DNA from: a candidate division WOR-1 bacterium RIFOXYB2_FULL_45_9
GTDB taxonomy: Bacteria; Margulisbacteria; WOR-1; O2-12-FULL-45-9; XYB2-FULL-48-7
Length of the DNA: 64,000 nt
Direction of reading: 5' to 3'
Assembly: GCA_001771575.1 (NCBI GenBank)
Contig: MEUD01000001.1
Span: forward strand, 704,815 to 768,814
In this document: positions 48,769 to 59,113 of the stretch, piece by piece
How positions within the stretch are numbered: position 1 is the first letter of the stretch
Layout: the number at the start of each line of letters is the position of its first letter
Notes under the pieces: generated by a model
What the model was told of the DNA's origin: nothing
The model's database searches: none
What the model saw: only the letters and a program-made list of their open reading frames with translations
Position numbers and translations under genes: made by a program

Positions 48769-50070
48769 CTATTGCCTTATATATACTTCGCCGGAAAAGA
48801 GAGGTCGGCCGGCGGCAAGTTTAAGCTTCAATTCATCGATCCGAACGTTTAGCTCCTCAAGCTGGCTGGTTAATTCAGCTAGCCGCGTTCCCTGCTTTTC
48901 CTCTTCTTCCCTATCGACTAAAACCTCCTTTCCAAGAGCGGTCAGCCCGTTATCATCGAGCGCCGCTATCTCTCCCCGAATCTTTCTAGCCTGGGCGTTT
49001 AACCGGGAAAGCTCCGCCAGATTCCGCCTGTTCTTCATTTCATATTCCTGCGTCAGCGCCAGCTTCTCGATCTGCCGCCTGGAAACGTAGGTCAGGACCA
49101 GATCGTTCCCCTTTTGCTCCATGGCTTTATAGGTCCCTTCACTAACCGGGATCTTCAAAGACATCTCCTCCGGCAAATGAACAACACCTGAAACCAGCCC
49201 TCCGGAAGGAATTCCGGCCAGAAGGGCTTCCCGACTTTTATCTCTAAACTCCCGCCGTTCAATCTTGATCGGCCGGTCACTCTTTTTGACCCGGACATGA
49301 GAAGCGAAGATATCGGCGGCAAGCTCATCGCTTAAAGTATAAATATTCCCTTCAAACAGAATAACCAACCGCTGATTATTGACATCAAGCACTTCTCCTC
49401 GTCCGGCGATCGGCTCTTTGGTTTCATTCACGACCCCTTTGAAATCGAGATAAGCATGCGTCTTGAGGGTTTTAAACTCCTGGATCGCCGATCCGGGGGT
49501 CGCCAGGAGCCAACGCAGAGAGCTGGCCAAACCGAATTTAGACAAAGGAAATGCCAGGACCATTAGAATAACCAGGATAAAAAAGACCAGAACTTCCGCT
49601 TTCGCCCCCGACTCCAACCTGAATTTTGGGTTTTTGGGGATAACATCCCGCCCGGGATCGGGCCAAAACATCTGGGAGCCGCGGAGGTTGAACATATCGA
49701 GGATCAGATGAGACAAGTAACTAATACTGAACGAAGCGATCCAACGAACGGCTAAAGCCGAAATGTCAAATGACAAATATCCAATGACAAATGAAATAAT
49801 AATCACTATAAATGAAAAGATTAGGGTCGAAATAATCCAGCCGATGAGGGAATGCGTGACAGTCCGATGGCCGTATCGCCGCTCAAGAGGGCCGGAAATA
49901 AAATAGAAGATCCGACCGATGGTGGAATTGGGGTGGTCGATATCCGGCATGATCGATCCAATGACGGCAAATAAGATGATCGTCCAGTGCAGGCTCCACT
50001 GAACACCAAAGATCGCCAGGACGATCAGCGTCAGAAAAATACCAAAGATTCCATGGGTCGGCGCAAGCAT
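48769..50070 (-). CDS. YdjM/DUF457-like membrane-bound metal-dependent hydrolase
   Basis: 433 aa: MLAPTHGIFGIF...GSIMPDIDHPNS...YGHRTVTHSLIGW...SHLILDMFNLRGSQMFWP. Confidence 0.8.
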   Translation of the reverse strand: MLAPTHGIFGIFLTLIVLAIFGVQWSLHWTIILFAVIGSIMPDIDHPNSTIGRIFYFISGPLERRYGHRTVTHSLIGWIISTLIFSFIVIIISFVIGYLSFDISALAVRWIASFSISYLSHLILDMFNLRGSQMFWPDPGRDVIPKNPKFRLESGAKAEVLVFFILVILMVLAFPLSKFGLASSLRWLLATPGSAIQEFKTLKTHAYLDFKGVVNETKEPIAGRGEVLDVNNQRLVILFEGNIYTLSDELAADIFASHVRVKKSDRPIKIERREFRDKSREALLAGIPSGGLVSGVVHLPEEMSLKIPVSEGTYKAMEQKGNDLVLTYVSRRQIEKLALTQEYEMKNRRNLAELSRLNAQARKIRGEIAALDDNGLTALGKEVLVDREEEEKQGTRLAELTSQLEELNVRIDELKLKLAAGRPLFSGEVYIRQ

Positions 50071-50082
50071 AAAAATCTCCTC

Positions 50083-51540
50083 CTACTTCATCTTGAACAT
50101 AAAAACCCGCACCGTCGCGAGCAGAGCGGTGCCGAAACCGGCCAAGATGTACCCTTCAAAACTGTGCATGCCAAGAGCCACAAACCGGAAGGCTATCACC
50201 ATCCCCCAAAGAATAATGATGACGGGGGTCCAGTCGCGAAAATAAACCCCCGCCTCATGGTAAACATCGCGAATAACCTCTTTATTGACTACCGGCCGGT
50301 GGCTGACCTGGTGGATCATATCGACAATAGCGACCGGCAGGTGGTTGGACAAAGAAAGAATCCTGGTCTCGAGCATCTCGTAATCGGTAATGGAGAGATT
50401 CTGGGTTAAGTAGCGGATCAACTCTTTGGCCGCTTCTTCGCTCAATGGTTTTAAGTCTATCCGCTTGAACTTCCACCAAACCGACTTGAGCTTCGGTTTC
50501 GGCTCTTCAACCGCCCCCAGGATAGTAAACTTCTCGAGAAGTGTAAGAAAAGTCTCGATATCCGACGCTTTCAGGCTATCCAGGTTATCGATGATCAGAA
50601 TGGTTTTTGGGGCTTCGAGAGCAGAGACAATCTGACCGACGATCTCCTTTGAAGAAGAGCGACCGTTTAGCTTATCGCCCGGACAATTTAGCTTTTCATG
50701 TAATTGTTTGAGCAGGTCGCGCATCGGCGAAGGAGAGGAGAAGTAAAAAGTGGTGGCGCCAAATGATCCGGCAATATTTTTAAGGAGATGCGTTTTCCCA
50801 ATCCCCACCTGACCGGTCAAAAGAACCGACTGCCCCTTCTTAAGATGTCCCCTGATATCTTCAATTACCCCCTCCCGCCCAAAAGCAACTTCGGTCGGAC
50901 TAGGAAGAATCGCTCCTTTGATGCCGGTAAGCGGTTTGGCAATCTTCGGTTTGGTTGGAAAGAGTTTGGTTAGAAACTTCACCAGAACCGGGCGAGTATC
51001 AACCTCTTCTGGAACGAGGTTAACTTTCGGCGGCTCTTTTGCCGCTTTAATATAGCGGCTGATCGATTCGGCGTCGGTAATTCCAAGAATGGCGGCCGCC
51101 CGGTCGATCGAGACCTCTTCCCGGCAGAGCCGGGCCGCGAAAGTGTGCCGGAGCATCTTGGCATTAACCTTCTTGTCGATCCCGGCCTGGGCAGCGTATT
51201 TGCGAATAAGGTGATCGACTGTTCGGGCAGAGAGAGCGTTGACCGCTCCTTTGGTGGTCGTAAACAACGCGGTGATTTGAGTATTCACTCTAACTTTGGA
51301 CCATTTGGCCAAAGCCTCAAAGAGTTGGTCGTTTAATTGAATTTCCCGCCCCCTATTGCCGGCAACCGCGAGTATCTTCTTTTCCCAGTTAATTGAATCG
51401 GTTTTTAAACTAACCAGCTCGTTTAGAAATATCCCGGTATTTAAAAAGAGAAGGACAATCGCCAGATCGCGAGTATCATCGATCGCAGACAATAGCGCGT
51501 TAATTTCGTTAGACGTTAAGTATTCAACATTCCCTGGCAT
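50083..51540 (-). CDS. Fusion: tyrosine-recombinase-like domain + P-loop NTPase + C-terminal TM segments
   Basis: 485 aa: NTGIFLNELVSLKTDSI and MLRHTFAARLCREEVSIDRAAAILGITDAESISRYIKA; then VLLTGQVGIGKTHLLKNIAG, TILIIDNLDS; hydrophobic C-terminus. Confidence 0.8.
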   Translation of the reverse strand: MPGNVEYLTSNEINALLSAIDDTRDLAIVLLFLNTGIFLNELVSLKTDSINWEKKILAVAGNRGREIQLNDQLFEALAKWSKVRVNTQITALFTTTKGAVNALSARTVDHLIRKYAAQAGIDKKVNAKMLRHTFAARLCREEVSIDRAAAILGITDAESISRYIKAAKEPPKVNLVPEEVDTRPVLVKFLTKLFPTKPKIAKPLTGIKGAILPSPTEVAFGREGVIEDIRGHLKKGQSVLLTGQVGIGKTHLLKNIAGSFGATTFYFSSPSPMRDLLKQLHEKLNCPGDKLNGRSSSKEIVGQIVSALEAPKTILIIDNLDSLKASDIETFLTLLEKFTILGAVEEPKPKLKSVWWKFKRIDLKPLSEEAAKELIRYLTQNLSITDYEMLETRILSLSNHLPVAIVDMIHQVSHRPVVNKEVIRDVYHEAGVYFRDWTPVIIILWGMVIAFRFVALGMHSFEGYILAGFGTALLATVRVFMFKMK

Positions 51541-51877
51541 TGTTTATCTCCTCTTGTTTGGCTCCGCTAAAGTAGAGAGCAAAATCCTTGCCAGAAGCTA
51601 TTGGAAACGACTATTTCTTATAATATCAAGCTATTTTTAAGGGATTATGCGAACTTTTCGGTCGATCTGGCGAAATACCCCCAGGGATATTGCCGACTTT
51701 CCGTCAGTCACCCACTCCTCTTGTCTTGTCCCGGGGGGCGGGGTTTTTCAAAGCGGAGGGAAAGGGAGGCGGCTAGCAAATGGTTCGTGGCTTGAAAGGT
51801 GACGGAGCGGTTTGCGGTTAGCGGGGAAAATGATCTGCTAAGCCCGCCATCCCGCCTTTGGCGGGGATTGTCGTAGA

Positions 51878-52246
51878 CAATGCCTCGAAGAGGCGGCGGG
51901 CGGGAGTGGTCAAGGCGGTAAAAGACCAATTATGGGAAGTACGGTTTTAATAAAATCAATTAACGACCGCTATTTTTTACCTCCTGCTTAATATGAGCGT
52001 TAAATCAAACTGAAGTGGCAGGAACGCTGATCATTGTTCTTGTTGCAAAGAGCGTGAGGCTTCTTCTCAAAGGCCAAATAAATGAGCTGTAAGCGGGTTT
52101 TGTTTTTAGGAAGAAGGAATGTGCTGTTTAGTAAATAAAAGCAATAATGAGTTATTAGCGCCTTTTAGCAGGTAGCAGCAGCGCGCAAGGTAAAAATATA
52201 TAGGGATGTTGCGATCTTAGCCGGTAGCTTGGTCAATTAATGAGAG
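51878..52246 (-). repeat. 369-bp conserved element, copy 2 (inverted relative to copy 1)
   Basis: See copy 1. Confidence 0.9.
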
Positions 52247-52272
52247 CTTAAAAATTAATTCCAGGGCGGCTT

Positions 52273-52338
52273 TTAGCTTATGGTAAACTTCAGGCCAAGT
52301 GGCCAGCCGTAAGTTTTAATGAAATATTTTTGAAGCAT
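52273..52338 (-). pseudogene. Short miaB-like N-terminal fragment (MLQKYFIKTYGWPLGLKFTIS*)
   Basis: Shares ATTAAAACTTACGGCTGGCCA (52300-52320) with 17901-17921; IKTYG is the methylthiotransferase N-terminal motif. Confidence 0.5.
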
Positions 52339-52371
52339 AGGTTAATTATAACACGCTAGCGGCCTCGGCAT

Positions 52372-52400
52372 TTGACAGCATTTCAAAACTGCTCTAAGCT
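52372..52400 (+). promoter_or_regulatory. Candidate sigma-70 promoter for the C39-like gene
   Basis: TTGACA, 17 nt, TAAGCT; about 50 nt upstream of the CDS. Confidence 0.3.
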
Positions 52401-52453
52401 TTAAACACTCAAATGCTCTGCTCAAAAAAGGTCATAACATAGGAGGAAAACCC

Positions 52454-53176
52454 ATGCGATCATCAGGTTTTTGTTCATCGATCCAGCGGCTTATTATTGC
52501 CAGACCGATGGCGCCCTTGTTTTTCTGCCTCTTGTTGTCAATTTTTCTTGTCTCAGGTTGTGCGAAGAATGCTAAAACAGTCTCGCTCATGCTTAAAGGT
52601 GTCCCGGATGTGCGGCAGGCCGAGCATTTTTCCTGCGGCGCCGCCTCCTTCCAAGCAGTGATGAATTATTACGGTTTAGACTCTTTTGAATCAGACCTGC
52701 GGATAAGGCTGGGCACGTCTGCCACTCACGGGACATACCCATGGGACATGGTCCGGGTAGCTAAACAACTGGGCTTTGATGCCGAATGGAAAGAGAATCT
52801 CAGTCTGAACGACCTGGAAGCGGCGCTCCGCCAGGGGATCCCGGTCATTGTTGACGCGCAGCGCTATACCGCTCCGAACACTTCGTGGAAAGACAGCTGG
52901 CTCCCGGAAGCAGGCCATTACATGGTGGTCATCGGGATGGACGATCAGAATGTGTATTTAGAGGACCCGTACCTGCTTGGCTCACGGCTCGTCATGCCTC
53001 GCCAGGATTTTTCTGACTGCTGGCACGGCTTTGAATCAGCAATGCCTCTGCCGTCTAACGCCAAAAAATACTATCATGTAGGGATCATCATCCGGGGAAC
53101 TCCCCCGGCCAAGGCCCGCCCGGAATTTATCGGCCCCCGGGTGCAGCCGGCCATGGTCCAGCCCGCGACTCCTTGA
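52454..53176 (+). CDS. C39-family peptidase-like lipoprotein
   Basis: 240 aa: FLVSGCAKN lipobox; VPDVRQAEHFSCGAASFQAVMNYYG; GHYMVVIGMDDQNVYLEDP. Confidence 0.85.
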   Translation: MRSSGFCSSIQRLIIARPMAPLFFCLLLSIFLVSGCAKNAKTVSLMLKGVPDVRQAEHFSCGAASFQAVMNYYGLDSFESDLRIRLGTSATHGTYPWDMVRVAKQLGFDAEWKENLSLNDLEAALRQGIPVIVDAQRYTAPNTSWKDSWLPEAGHYMVVIGMDDQNVYLEDPYLLGSRLVMPRQDFSDCWHGFESAMPLPSNAKKYYHVGIIIRGTPPAKARPEFIGPRVQPAMVQPATP

Positions 53177-53309
53177 GCTGGTTAACGGCGTTGAAACCAT
53201 CGAACAGTGTCCAGGAAGCGACGACCATTGAGCGCCTATAGTATGTTTTAGCCACGAAATAATTCGTAGCATTGCGTTTTCCCCGCGTTAAGATTAATAT
53301 TACGGCAAC

Positions 53310-54878
53310 ATGGCCAAAGAGCAAAAAACACCTTTCGGCAAAAACGCCGAGGTTTTGATCGCCAACAAGCATCTGGGGAAACCAGCGCTCCATGATCCGG
53401 TCGTTATTTCCCGCATGTTCAAGCGGATCACCAACAAAACCCTCAAAAATATAAAACCGGACCAGCGCCGGATCATTACCCGCCCCTTCCGCCCGGCGAG
53501 CGAGACCCACATCGGAAATATCGTCAAACGGATCCTGGCGCTGGATGAAGCGGCGATCAAGGCTGTCCTCTCGCAAACTCTCAAAGATTTCGCTCATCGC
53601 CACAAAGATATTCTGCCGGTCTTAAAGAACAATTTCCAAAGGATCATTGGATACGTTCCGGAACCGGCCGCCCTGTCGGAAGAGAGAAAACTTCTGCTCG
53701 GCGCTTGCTTTACAATGGAATATTCCATTGAATCGGCCGCGCTGTTCAATCCTTCGGTCGTTATCTATCCAAAACAAAACCAGGTGAAGAAAGGACAGAC
53801 CCGGGTTATTTTCAGCTTCCGCGCGACCGGCGAAGGGCATATTTCTTCCATCGTTTTTCGCAGTGCGATAATCGACCAGGACAATTCGATCTTTCTGGAG
53901 CCGATCAGCCCCTATTTGGGGACCCCCGAGATCGTTTTGAACGCCAGCTACGACCGGGAGCTCTTTAAGGCCAAGCTCGAGGAGCTGGGCTATTTCAGCG
54001 AAGCGGCCATGGCTATCTACCAGCGTCTGCCGTCCAGTTTTACCCCCGATCTAATGGACCAGGCGATCGGCGCGGTTCGCGACAGCGGCGCCTTTACCCA
54101 CGCCGACCTGGACGACACCGTCGTCCACATCAAATGGCTGGCGGAATCTAATTATGAGGTTTTTTTTCCGAGCGGCCAGTTGATCTCTGAAAGAGTGATC
54201 TTCCCGGTATCGCAAAACGAGAGCAACGGGGTGGAAGACGCACGCTTTGTCCGTTTTATCGACGACGACGGGGCCGCGGCTTACTTCGCAACCTATACCG
54301 CCTACAACGGACGGGAAATACTTCCCCAGCTGATAGAGACCAGAGACTTCCATCATTTTAAGATCTCGACCCTGAACGGGCCGATGGCACGCAACAAGGG
54401 GATGGCCCTCTTCCCCCGCAAGATCAACGGGCGCTACGCCATGATCACCAGGATCGACGGAGAAAGCCTATATTTAAGCTATTCAGATAATATCCATTTC
54501 TGGTTTGACGGAGTTAAGATCGAAGAACCGGCCAAAAGCTGGGAGCTGGTCCAGATCGGCAACTGCGGTTCGCCGCTCGAAACAAAAAAGGGGTGGATCC
54601 TGCTGACGCACGGCGTAGGTCCGATGCGAAAATACTGCATTGGGGTTTCGCTTTTGGACCTTAAGGACCCGACAAAAGTGATCGGCCGGTTAACCGAGCC
54701 TTTGCTGGCGCCAAGAGAAGAAGAGCGGGCCGGTTACGTCCCCAACGTGGTTTACAGCTGTGGAGCGATCATCCTCAACGGCGAATTGATCATCCCATAC
54801 GCCATTTCCGATTCAGAATCGCACGTGGCCAGCATCCCGGTAGATGAATTGCTGGAAAAACTGCTGAAAAAGCGTTAG
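53310..54878 (+). CDS. GH130-like glycosidase/mannoside phosphorylase
   Basis: 522 aa: NGVEDARFVRF, ATYTAYNGREILPQLIETRDFHHFKI, KGWILLTHGVGPMRKYCIGVSLLDLKDPTKVIGRL. Confidence 0.8.
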   Translation: MAKEQKTPFGKNAEVLIANKHLGKPALHDPVVISRMFKRITNKTLKNIKPDQRRIITRPFRPASETHIGNIVKRILALDEAAIKAVLSQTLKDFAHRHKDILPVLKNNFQRIIGYVPEPAALSEERKLLLGACFTMEYSIESAALFNPSVVIYPKQNQVKKGQTRVIFSFRATGEGHISSIVFRSAIIDQDNSIFLEPISPYLGTPEIVLNASYDRELFKAKLEELGYFSEAAMAIYQRLPSSFTPDLMDQAIGAVRDSGAFTHADLDDTVVHIKWLAESNYEVFFPSGQLISERVIFPVSQNESNGVEDARFVRFIDDDGAAAYFATYTAYNGREILPQLIETRDFHHFKISTLNGPMARNKGMALFPRKINGRYAMITRIDGESLYLSYSDNIHFWFDGVKIEEPAKSWELVQIGNCGSPLETKKGWILLTHGVGPMRKYCIGVSLLDLKDPTKVIGRLTEPLLAPREEERAGYVPNVVYSCGAIILNGELIIPYAISDSESHVASIPVDELLEKLLKKR

Positions 54879-57112
54879 GCCACCCCTTCGATCTCGTATT
54901 CCTCGACCATCGCCAGCAGAGCCATCAGGAAAGAAACGGTGCTCTCCCCACCCTGATTTAAACTAACCCCTTCCGGCAGAAGGCCGTCGGCGCATCCTTT
55001 CGTCTCGTGGTCGTACAGAGACATCCCCATATCGTTTTCTCCCAGGAACCAGCCAAAAGCCCAGCGCATCTTTTTCAGATAGGCTTTCTCCCGGGTGACC
55101 CGGTAGGCCGACTGATAAGCCAGGACCATGGCGGCGGCATCGATCGGTTGTTGGTCGTATTGGCCCCTCTCCCCGCCCCGTTTATACCAGCCGCGACTGC
55201 CGACCAGCGAAAGCCGGCCGTTATTGCTGGTTACTTTTTCCAAAAAGTCCAGAGTCTCCCTGGCAACTCGCAGATATTTTTCGTCGCGGAGAATCGAATA
55301 CGTTTGGAAGAGCGCCATCGGCATGATCCCGTTATCGTAACAGACAATATCTTCGAACCAGCGCCAATCGTGCGACGCCGTTCTCTGATAAAGGTCGAGC
55401 AGATGGTCGGCGCATTCCCGCAGAAGAGCGGTGACGCTTTCGTCCCCTTGGTAACAGCGAAGATACGCAGCCAGGCCGAGCATGGCGAGCGCTTTCCCGC
55501 GCATGTTCAGCTCCCGGACATGCGGGAGGGCCTTCTTGAAACACTCAAACGCCATTGAGCGGTAGGCGTCGCGAGGCGGCCGCCAGATAATGTAACCAAG
55601 CGCCCAGATCGCCCGGCCGCAAGCGTCATCGGAGCCGGTCTCGTCCAAAAAGTGGCGCTGGTAATCGATAAAGTTGCGAAAATGCCCGTCGGACCTTTGC
55701 ATGAAGTGAGTGAAACTAAAATATGTGGGGATCAGCGCCTTGGCATCATCGTTCTTAAGCAGAAAATACGCCCAGGCGCAGAGCATCAGCGCGCGGGAGT
55801 TGTCGTCCAGGCAATAGCCGGTATGCCGGTCGGGGACGATATATTTCGCGTGCTGGATCAGTCCGGTATCGTCGGTCAGCCGCTTTAAGTGGGCCGGGTC
55901 AAAAGATGGTTCGCGCAGAAGGAGGGAGGGAGTTTTCAGCGTCAACGATCTCTTGGTCCCGGTGGTCGCCGCCTGCCTGAATATTTTTAAATACTTTTCC
56001 GAGACTTTTTCCCAGCGCATCTGACGCCCAAATTGATAGGTCTTGGCGCGCAGGGACTTTAGTCTGGCTTTATCCGACAACAGGCCGTGCAGGGTCCGGG
56101 TCAAAGCGTCCGAGTCCCCAAAATCGATCAAGAGCCCCCGCTCTCCGGCAAGGATCTCTTTGGCGTACCAGTACGGGGTGGAAATTATGGCGGTCCCCGC
56201 GGCAACCGCGTAAGACAAGGTCCCGCTGACTATCTGCGCTTCGTTCAGATAAGGAGTTATGTAGATGTCGGCCGCCATCAGCCAGGCGTAGAGTTCTTCC
56301 AGGCTAACGAAGCGGTCGTCAAAGATCACCTGCTCCTGCAAACCGAGCTCGTCGACCAGGGTGATCAGGCTGGCCCGGTATTTTTCCCCAAATTCCTTCA
56401 GCACGTTGGGATGGGTCTTTCCCAGCACGACATAGATCAATTTGGGAAATTCACTGACCAGCTTGGGCAAGGATTTTATGACAGTTTCGATCCCCTTGTT
56501 GGGGCTTAGCAGTCCAAAGGTAAGCAGGGTCTGCTTCCCTTCCACCTGGAAACGTTTCTTATAGTGGCCGTTGTCCAGCGAAGTGAAATCAGGGGTGCCG
56601 TGATAGATCTTGCATATTTTTCCAGCCGGCACGTCATATGCCTCCTGCAGTAAGGTCACGGCCAGATCACTCATGACAATAAGCTGGCTCGCCCGCTGGG
56701 ACATCTCCTGGATGATCTTTTTCTGGTTCGGGGTCGGGTTTTTTAGGACCGTGTGCAGGACCACCACGACCGGAACGCTCAAGCTGGAGATCAGGGAAAG
56801 GATATAAATACCATCCCAGCCGCCGTAGATCCCGTATTCGTGCTGGACGCAAACCACGTCGGCATTGCTGGCATTGATAAAATTGGCCGCCTCAAAATAA
56901 TCACCCTGCTGGTTCTTTTGCAGGGAAAATTCTACCCGGGGAGGATACGCGTATCCCTGTTCCTTGTCGCTGACGGCGACCGCGAAAACATTTGACCGGC
57001 GACCAAGCTGTTTAACGGTCGCTTCGCAAAGATCGGTGGTAAAAGTCGCTATGCCGCAAACGCGCGGAAGATAATTGCCGACAAAAGCGACGTTAAGGTT
57101 TTGTTTCAACAT
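54875..57112 (-). CDS. GT4 glycosyltransferase fused to a C-terminal alpha/alpha-toroid-like domain
   Basis: FVGNYLPRVCGIATFTTDL; GLLSPNKGIETVIKSLP; C-terminal GYCLDDNSRALMLCAWAYFL...DWRWFEDIVCYDNGIMPMAL. Start set at MLKQNLNVAF. Confidence 0.8.
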   Translation of the reverse strand: MLKQNLNVAFVGNYLPRVCGIATFTTDLCEATVKQLGRRSNVFAVAVSDKEQGYAYPPRVEFSLQKNQQGDYFEAANFINASNADVVCVQHEYGIYGGWDGIYILSLISSLSVPVVVVLHTVLKNPTPNQKKIIQEMSQRASQLIVMSDLAVTLLQEAYDVPAGKICKIYHGTPDFTSLDNGHYKKRFQVEGKQTLLTFGLLSPNKGIETVIKSLPKLVSEFPKLIYVVLGKTHPNVLKEFGEKYRASLITLVDELGLQEQVIFDDRFVSLEELYAWLMAADIYITPYLNEAQIVSGTLSYAVAAGTAIISTPYWYAKEILAGERGLLIDFGDSDALTRTLHGLLSDKARLKSLRAKTYQFGRQMRWEKVSEKYLKIFRQAATTGTKRSLTLKTPSLLLREPSFDPAHLKRLTDDTGLIQHAKYIVPDRHTGYCLDDNSRALMLCAWAYFLLKNDDAKALIPTYFSFTHFMQRSDGHFRNFIDYQRHFLDETGSDDACGRAIWALGYIIWRPPRDAYRSMAFECFKKALPHVRELNMRGKALAMLGLAAYLRCYQGDESVTALLRECADHLLDLYQRTASHDWRWFEDIVCYDNGIMPMALFQTYSILRDEKYLRVARETLDFLEKVTSNNGRLSLVGSRGWYKRGGERGQYDQQPIDAAAMVLAYQSAYRVTREKAYLKKMRWAFGWFLGENDMGMSLYDHETKGCADGLLPEGVSLNQGGESTVSFLMALLAMVEEYEIEGVA

Positions 57113-57168
57113 AAGCTTAACTCTACCCGATACTCTGAAGCATTGCAAACCTCCGGACCGCGAAGAAA

Positions 57169-58326
57169 CTACCTTTTTAACCAACCATCCGGCAAATGCT
57201 TAACTTTCTCCTTCAGCCAGGTATGCCTGGTAAACATCGCCGCCGAGACCAGCGCCGTAACAGGAATGCAAAGGACCAAGCCAATACTGCCGGCCAGCGC
57301 CCGGGCAATTTCTTCGGCAACCAGTTCCATATTGATCGCCTTGGCCAGCGGGATGCTCCCGGCCATGAACAAAAGAAGAAGCGGCAAAGCGGACCCGGTA
57401 TACGCCAGGATCAGGGTATTGGACATCGTCCCCATAATATCGCGGCCGACATTCATCCCGGCCTTAAACAAATTGCCAAAATTGGCTTCGGGATGGACCT
57501 TGCGAACTTCATCGATCGCCGAAGCAATTGACATTCCGACATCCATGACCGCCCCCAGCGCGCCGATCAATATCCCGCTGAAAAGCAATCCCTGAAAATC
57601 AATATTTACGTTCATAGAATACAAGAGGAGTTTTGCCTCCTCCGAACTCATCCCCGAAAGATGGATCATTTTTCCTACTACCGTTGCCAGTATGCCGGCA
57701 ATAGAAACCCCAGTCAACGTGCCGATCGCCGCGCTTAAAGCTTTCGCCGTTCTCCCCCCAACGATCCGAAAAACCAGAAGAGAAACGACCGCAGAGATCA
57801 GCATGGAAACAAGGAGAGGATTAAACCCGCGCAAGGTCAGGGGAAAAAGGACGTAATAGATAATTAAAATGGTCAAGACCAGGCTGACCAACGATTTCAA
57901 TCCTTTCTTGCCGCCAATCAGGACCATGATCGCGCCATAAATGACAGCCAGCCAAAATAGAGGAGTCCCCCTCAAGTAATCATCAATGTATACCAGCGGC
58001 GTCCCGTTAGGACTTTCTTCCTTAGAGGGTTTTTCTTCCACGTAAACCAAAACCTTATCCCCTGCCTGAAGGACCATTTTAACCCCCATTACCCCACCCG
58101 AAGCGACATGGTCCAAAGAGACGAGCTTCCCTTTCATTTTACCCGATTCTATCCGCAGTAAGACTTGCTGGCTCGTTTCCTGAAGCTGGGGGGAGCCGTT
58201 CACCTCGATCTTTTCAGCCTTAAGAACAACTCCTCGTTCATATTTGACATCAGGCAGAGAGGTTAAGCCAAACGCGGCCCCCGCGAAAATAAATAACAAG
58301 ATGAAGATCGGCGCGCAACGCATCAT
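57169..58326 (-). CDS. YibE/F family membrane protein
   Basis: 385 aa: GKKGLKSLVSLVLTILIIYYVL...GALGAVMDVGMSIASAIDEVRKVHPE. Confidence 0.85.
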   Translation of the reverse strand: MMRCAPIFILLFIFAGAAFGLTSLPDVKYERGVVLKAEKIEVNGSPQLQETSQQVLLRIESGKMKGKLVSLDHVASGGVMGVKMVLQAGDKVLVYVEEKPSKEESPNGTPLVYIDDYLRGTPLFWLAVIYGAIMVLIGGKKGLKSLVSLVLTILIIYYVLFPLTLRGFNPLLVSMLISAVVSLLVFRIVGGRTAKALSAAIGTLTGVSIAGILATVVGKMIHLSGMSSEEAKLLLYSMNVNIDFQGLLFSGILIGALGAVMDVGMSIASAIDEVRKVHPEANFGNLFKAGMNVGRDIMGTMSNTLILAYTGSALPLLLLFMAGSIPLAKAINMELVAEEIARALAGSIGLVLCIPVTALVSAAMFTRHTWLKEKVKHLPDGWLKR

Positions 58327-59066
58327 TTTATCTCAACCGACGCGTCAGGTGTAAAGGGATTGGTCCGGGCCGCCAGCGAAAAGAGGTATGGGTAATCGTT
58401 TTCCAGATGCCGCATATGACCGATCCATTGCGAGAGCACCAGCTGGTAGACCCTGTTGATATCAACCGTCAAATGGGCGTAGTCGTTGTCCGGCAGATGA
58501 TCTATGTCGACGCGATGCCCCAATTCATCGGTCAAATGAAATACCGACCATAATAAATTGGTGAAAGATTCGTGCTCCAGCAGGTTTGGATTCTCAAGGA
58601 GGTTGAGCATAAAGCCCCGTCTTGCCATCAAAAACGCCTTGATCTCTCGAAGCTTGTCCTTATTGATCTTTATTTCGCTTTTATATGCTTCGACCGCTCG
58701 AAGGGCTCTCGCGTACTCTTTTTTTGACCAGTTATTGGTTACACGGAGTTCCCCGCCAATTTTGGCCGCTCCAAGATCAAGCCCGATCAGCTTTCTTAGA
58801 AGTTCCGTTCCAACTTCCCCAAAAAAGACCCCGATGATCATGCTCAACTTTTTCCGGATCAATTTTTCTTCTTTAAGGGTCAATAACCGGTGCAAGACCA
58901 GCATGACGATCAATACATCCAAAAAGAGAAAAGCGACATCGCCTATTAAATAAAGAAAAATGTGATGCAAATCGTGAAACAATATATAATGCAAAAAATA
59001 AAATCCAACCGAACAAAACACTAAAACCAAGGCTGCTAAAATCTGCCAGTTAAGCAATTTTTTCAC
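58323..59066 (-). CDS. Hypothetical membrane protein
   Basis: 247 aa; N-terminal TM segments; start overlaps the preceding frame by 4 bp. Confidence 0.6.
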   Translation of the reverse strand: MKKLLNWQILAALVLVFCSVGFYFLHYILFHDLHHIFLYLIGDVAFLFLDVLIVMLVLHRLLTLKEEKLIRKKLSMIIGVFFGEVGTELLRKLIGLDLGAAKIGGELRVTNNWSKKEYARALRAVEAYKSEIKINKDKLREIKAFLMARRGFMLNLLENPNLLEHESFTNLLWSVFHLTDELGHRVDIDHLPDNDYAHLTVDINRVYQLVLSQWIGHMRHLENDYPYLFSLAARTNPFTPDASVEIK

Positions 59067-59113
59067 TTAATACCCCTTCCTAAATTTGCTTTGTTCTTAT
59101 ATGGCAATAACTG

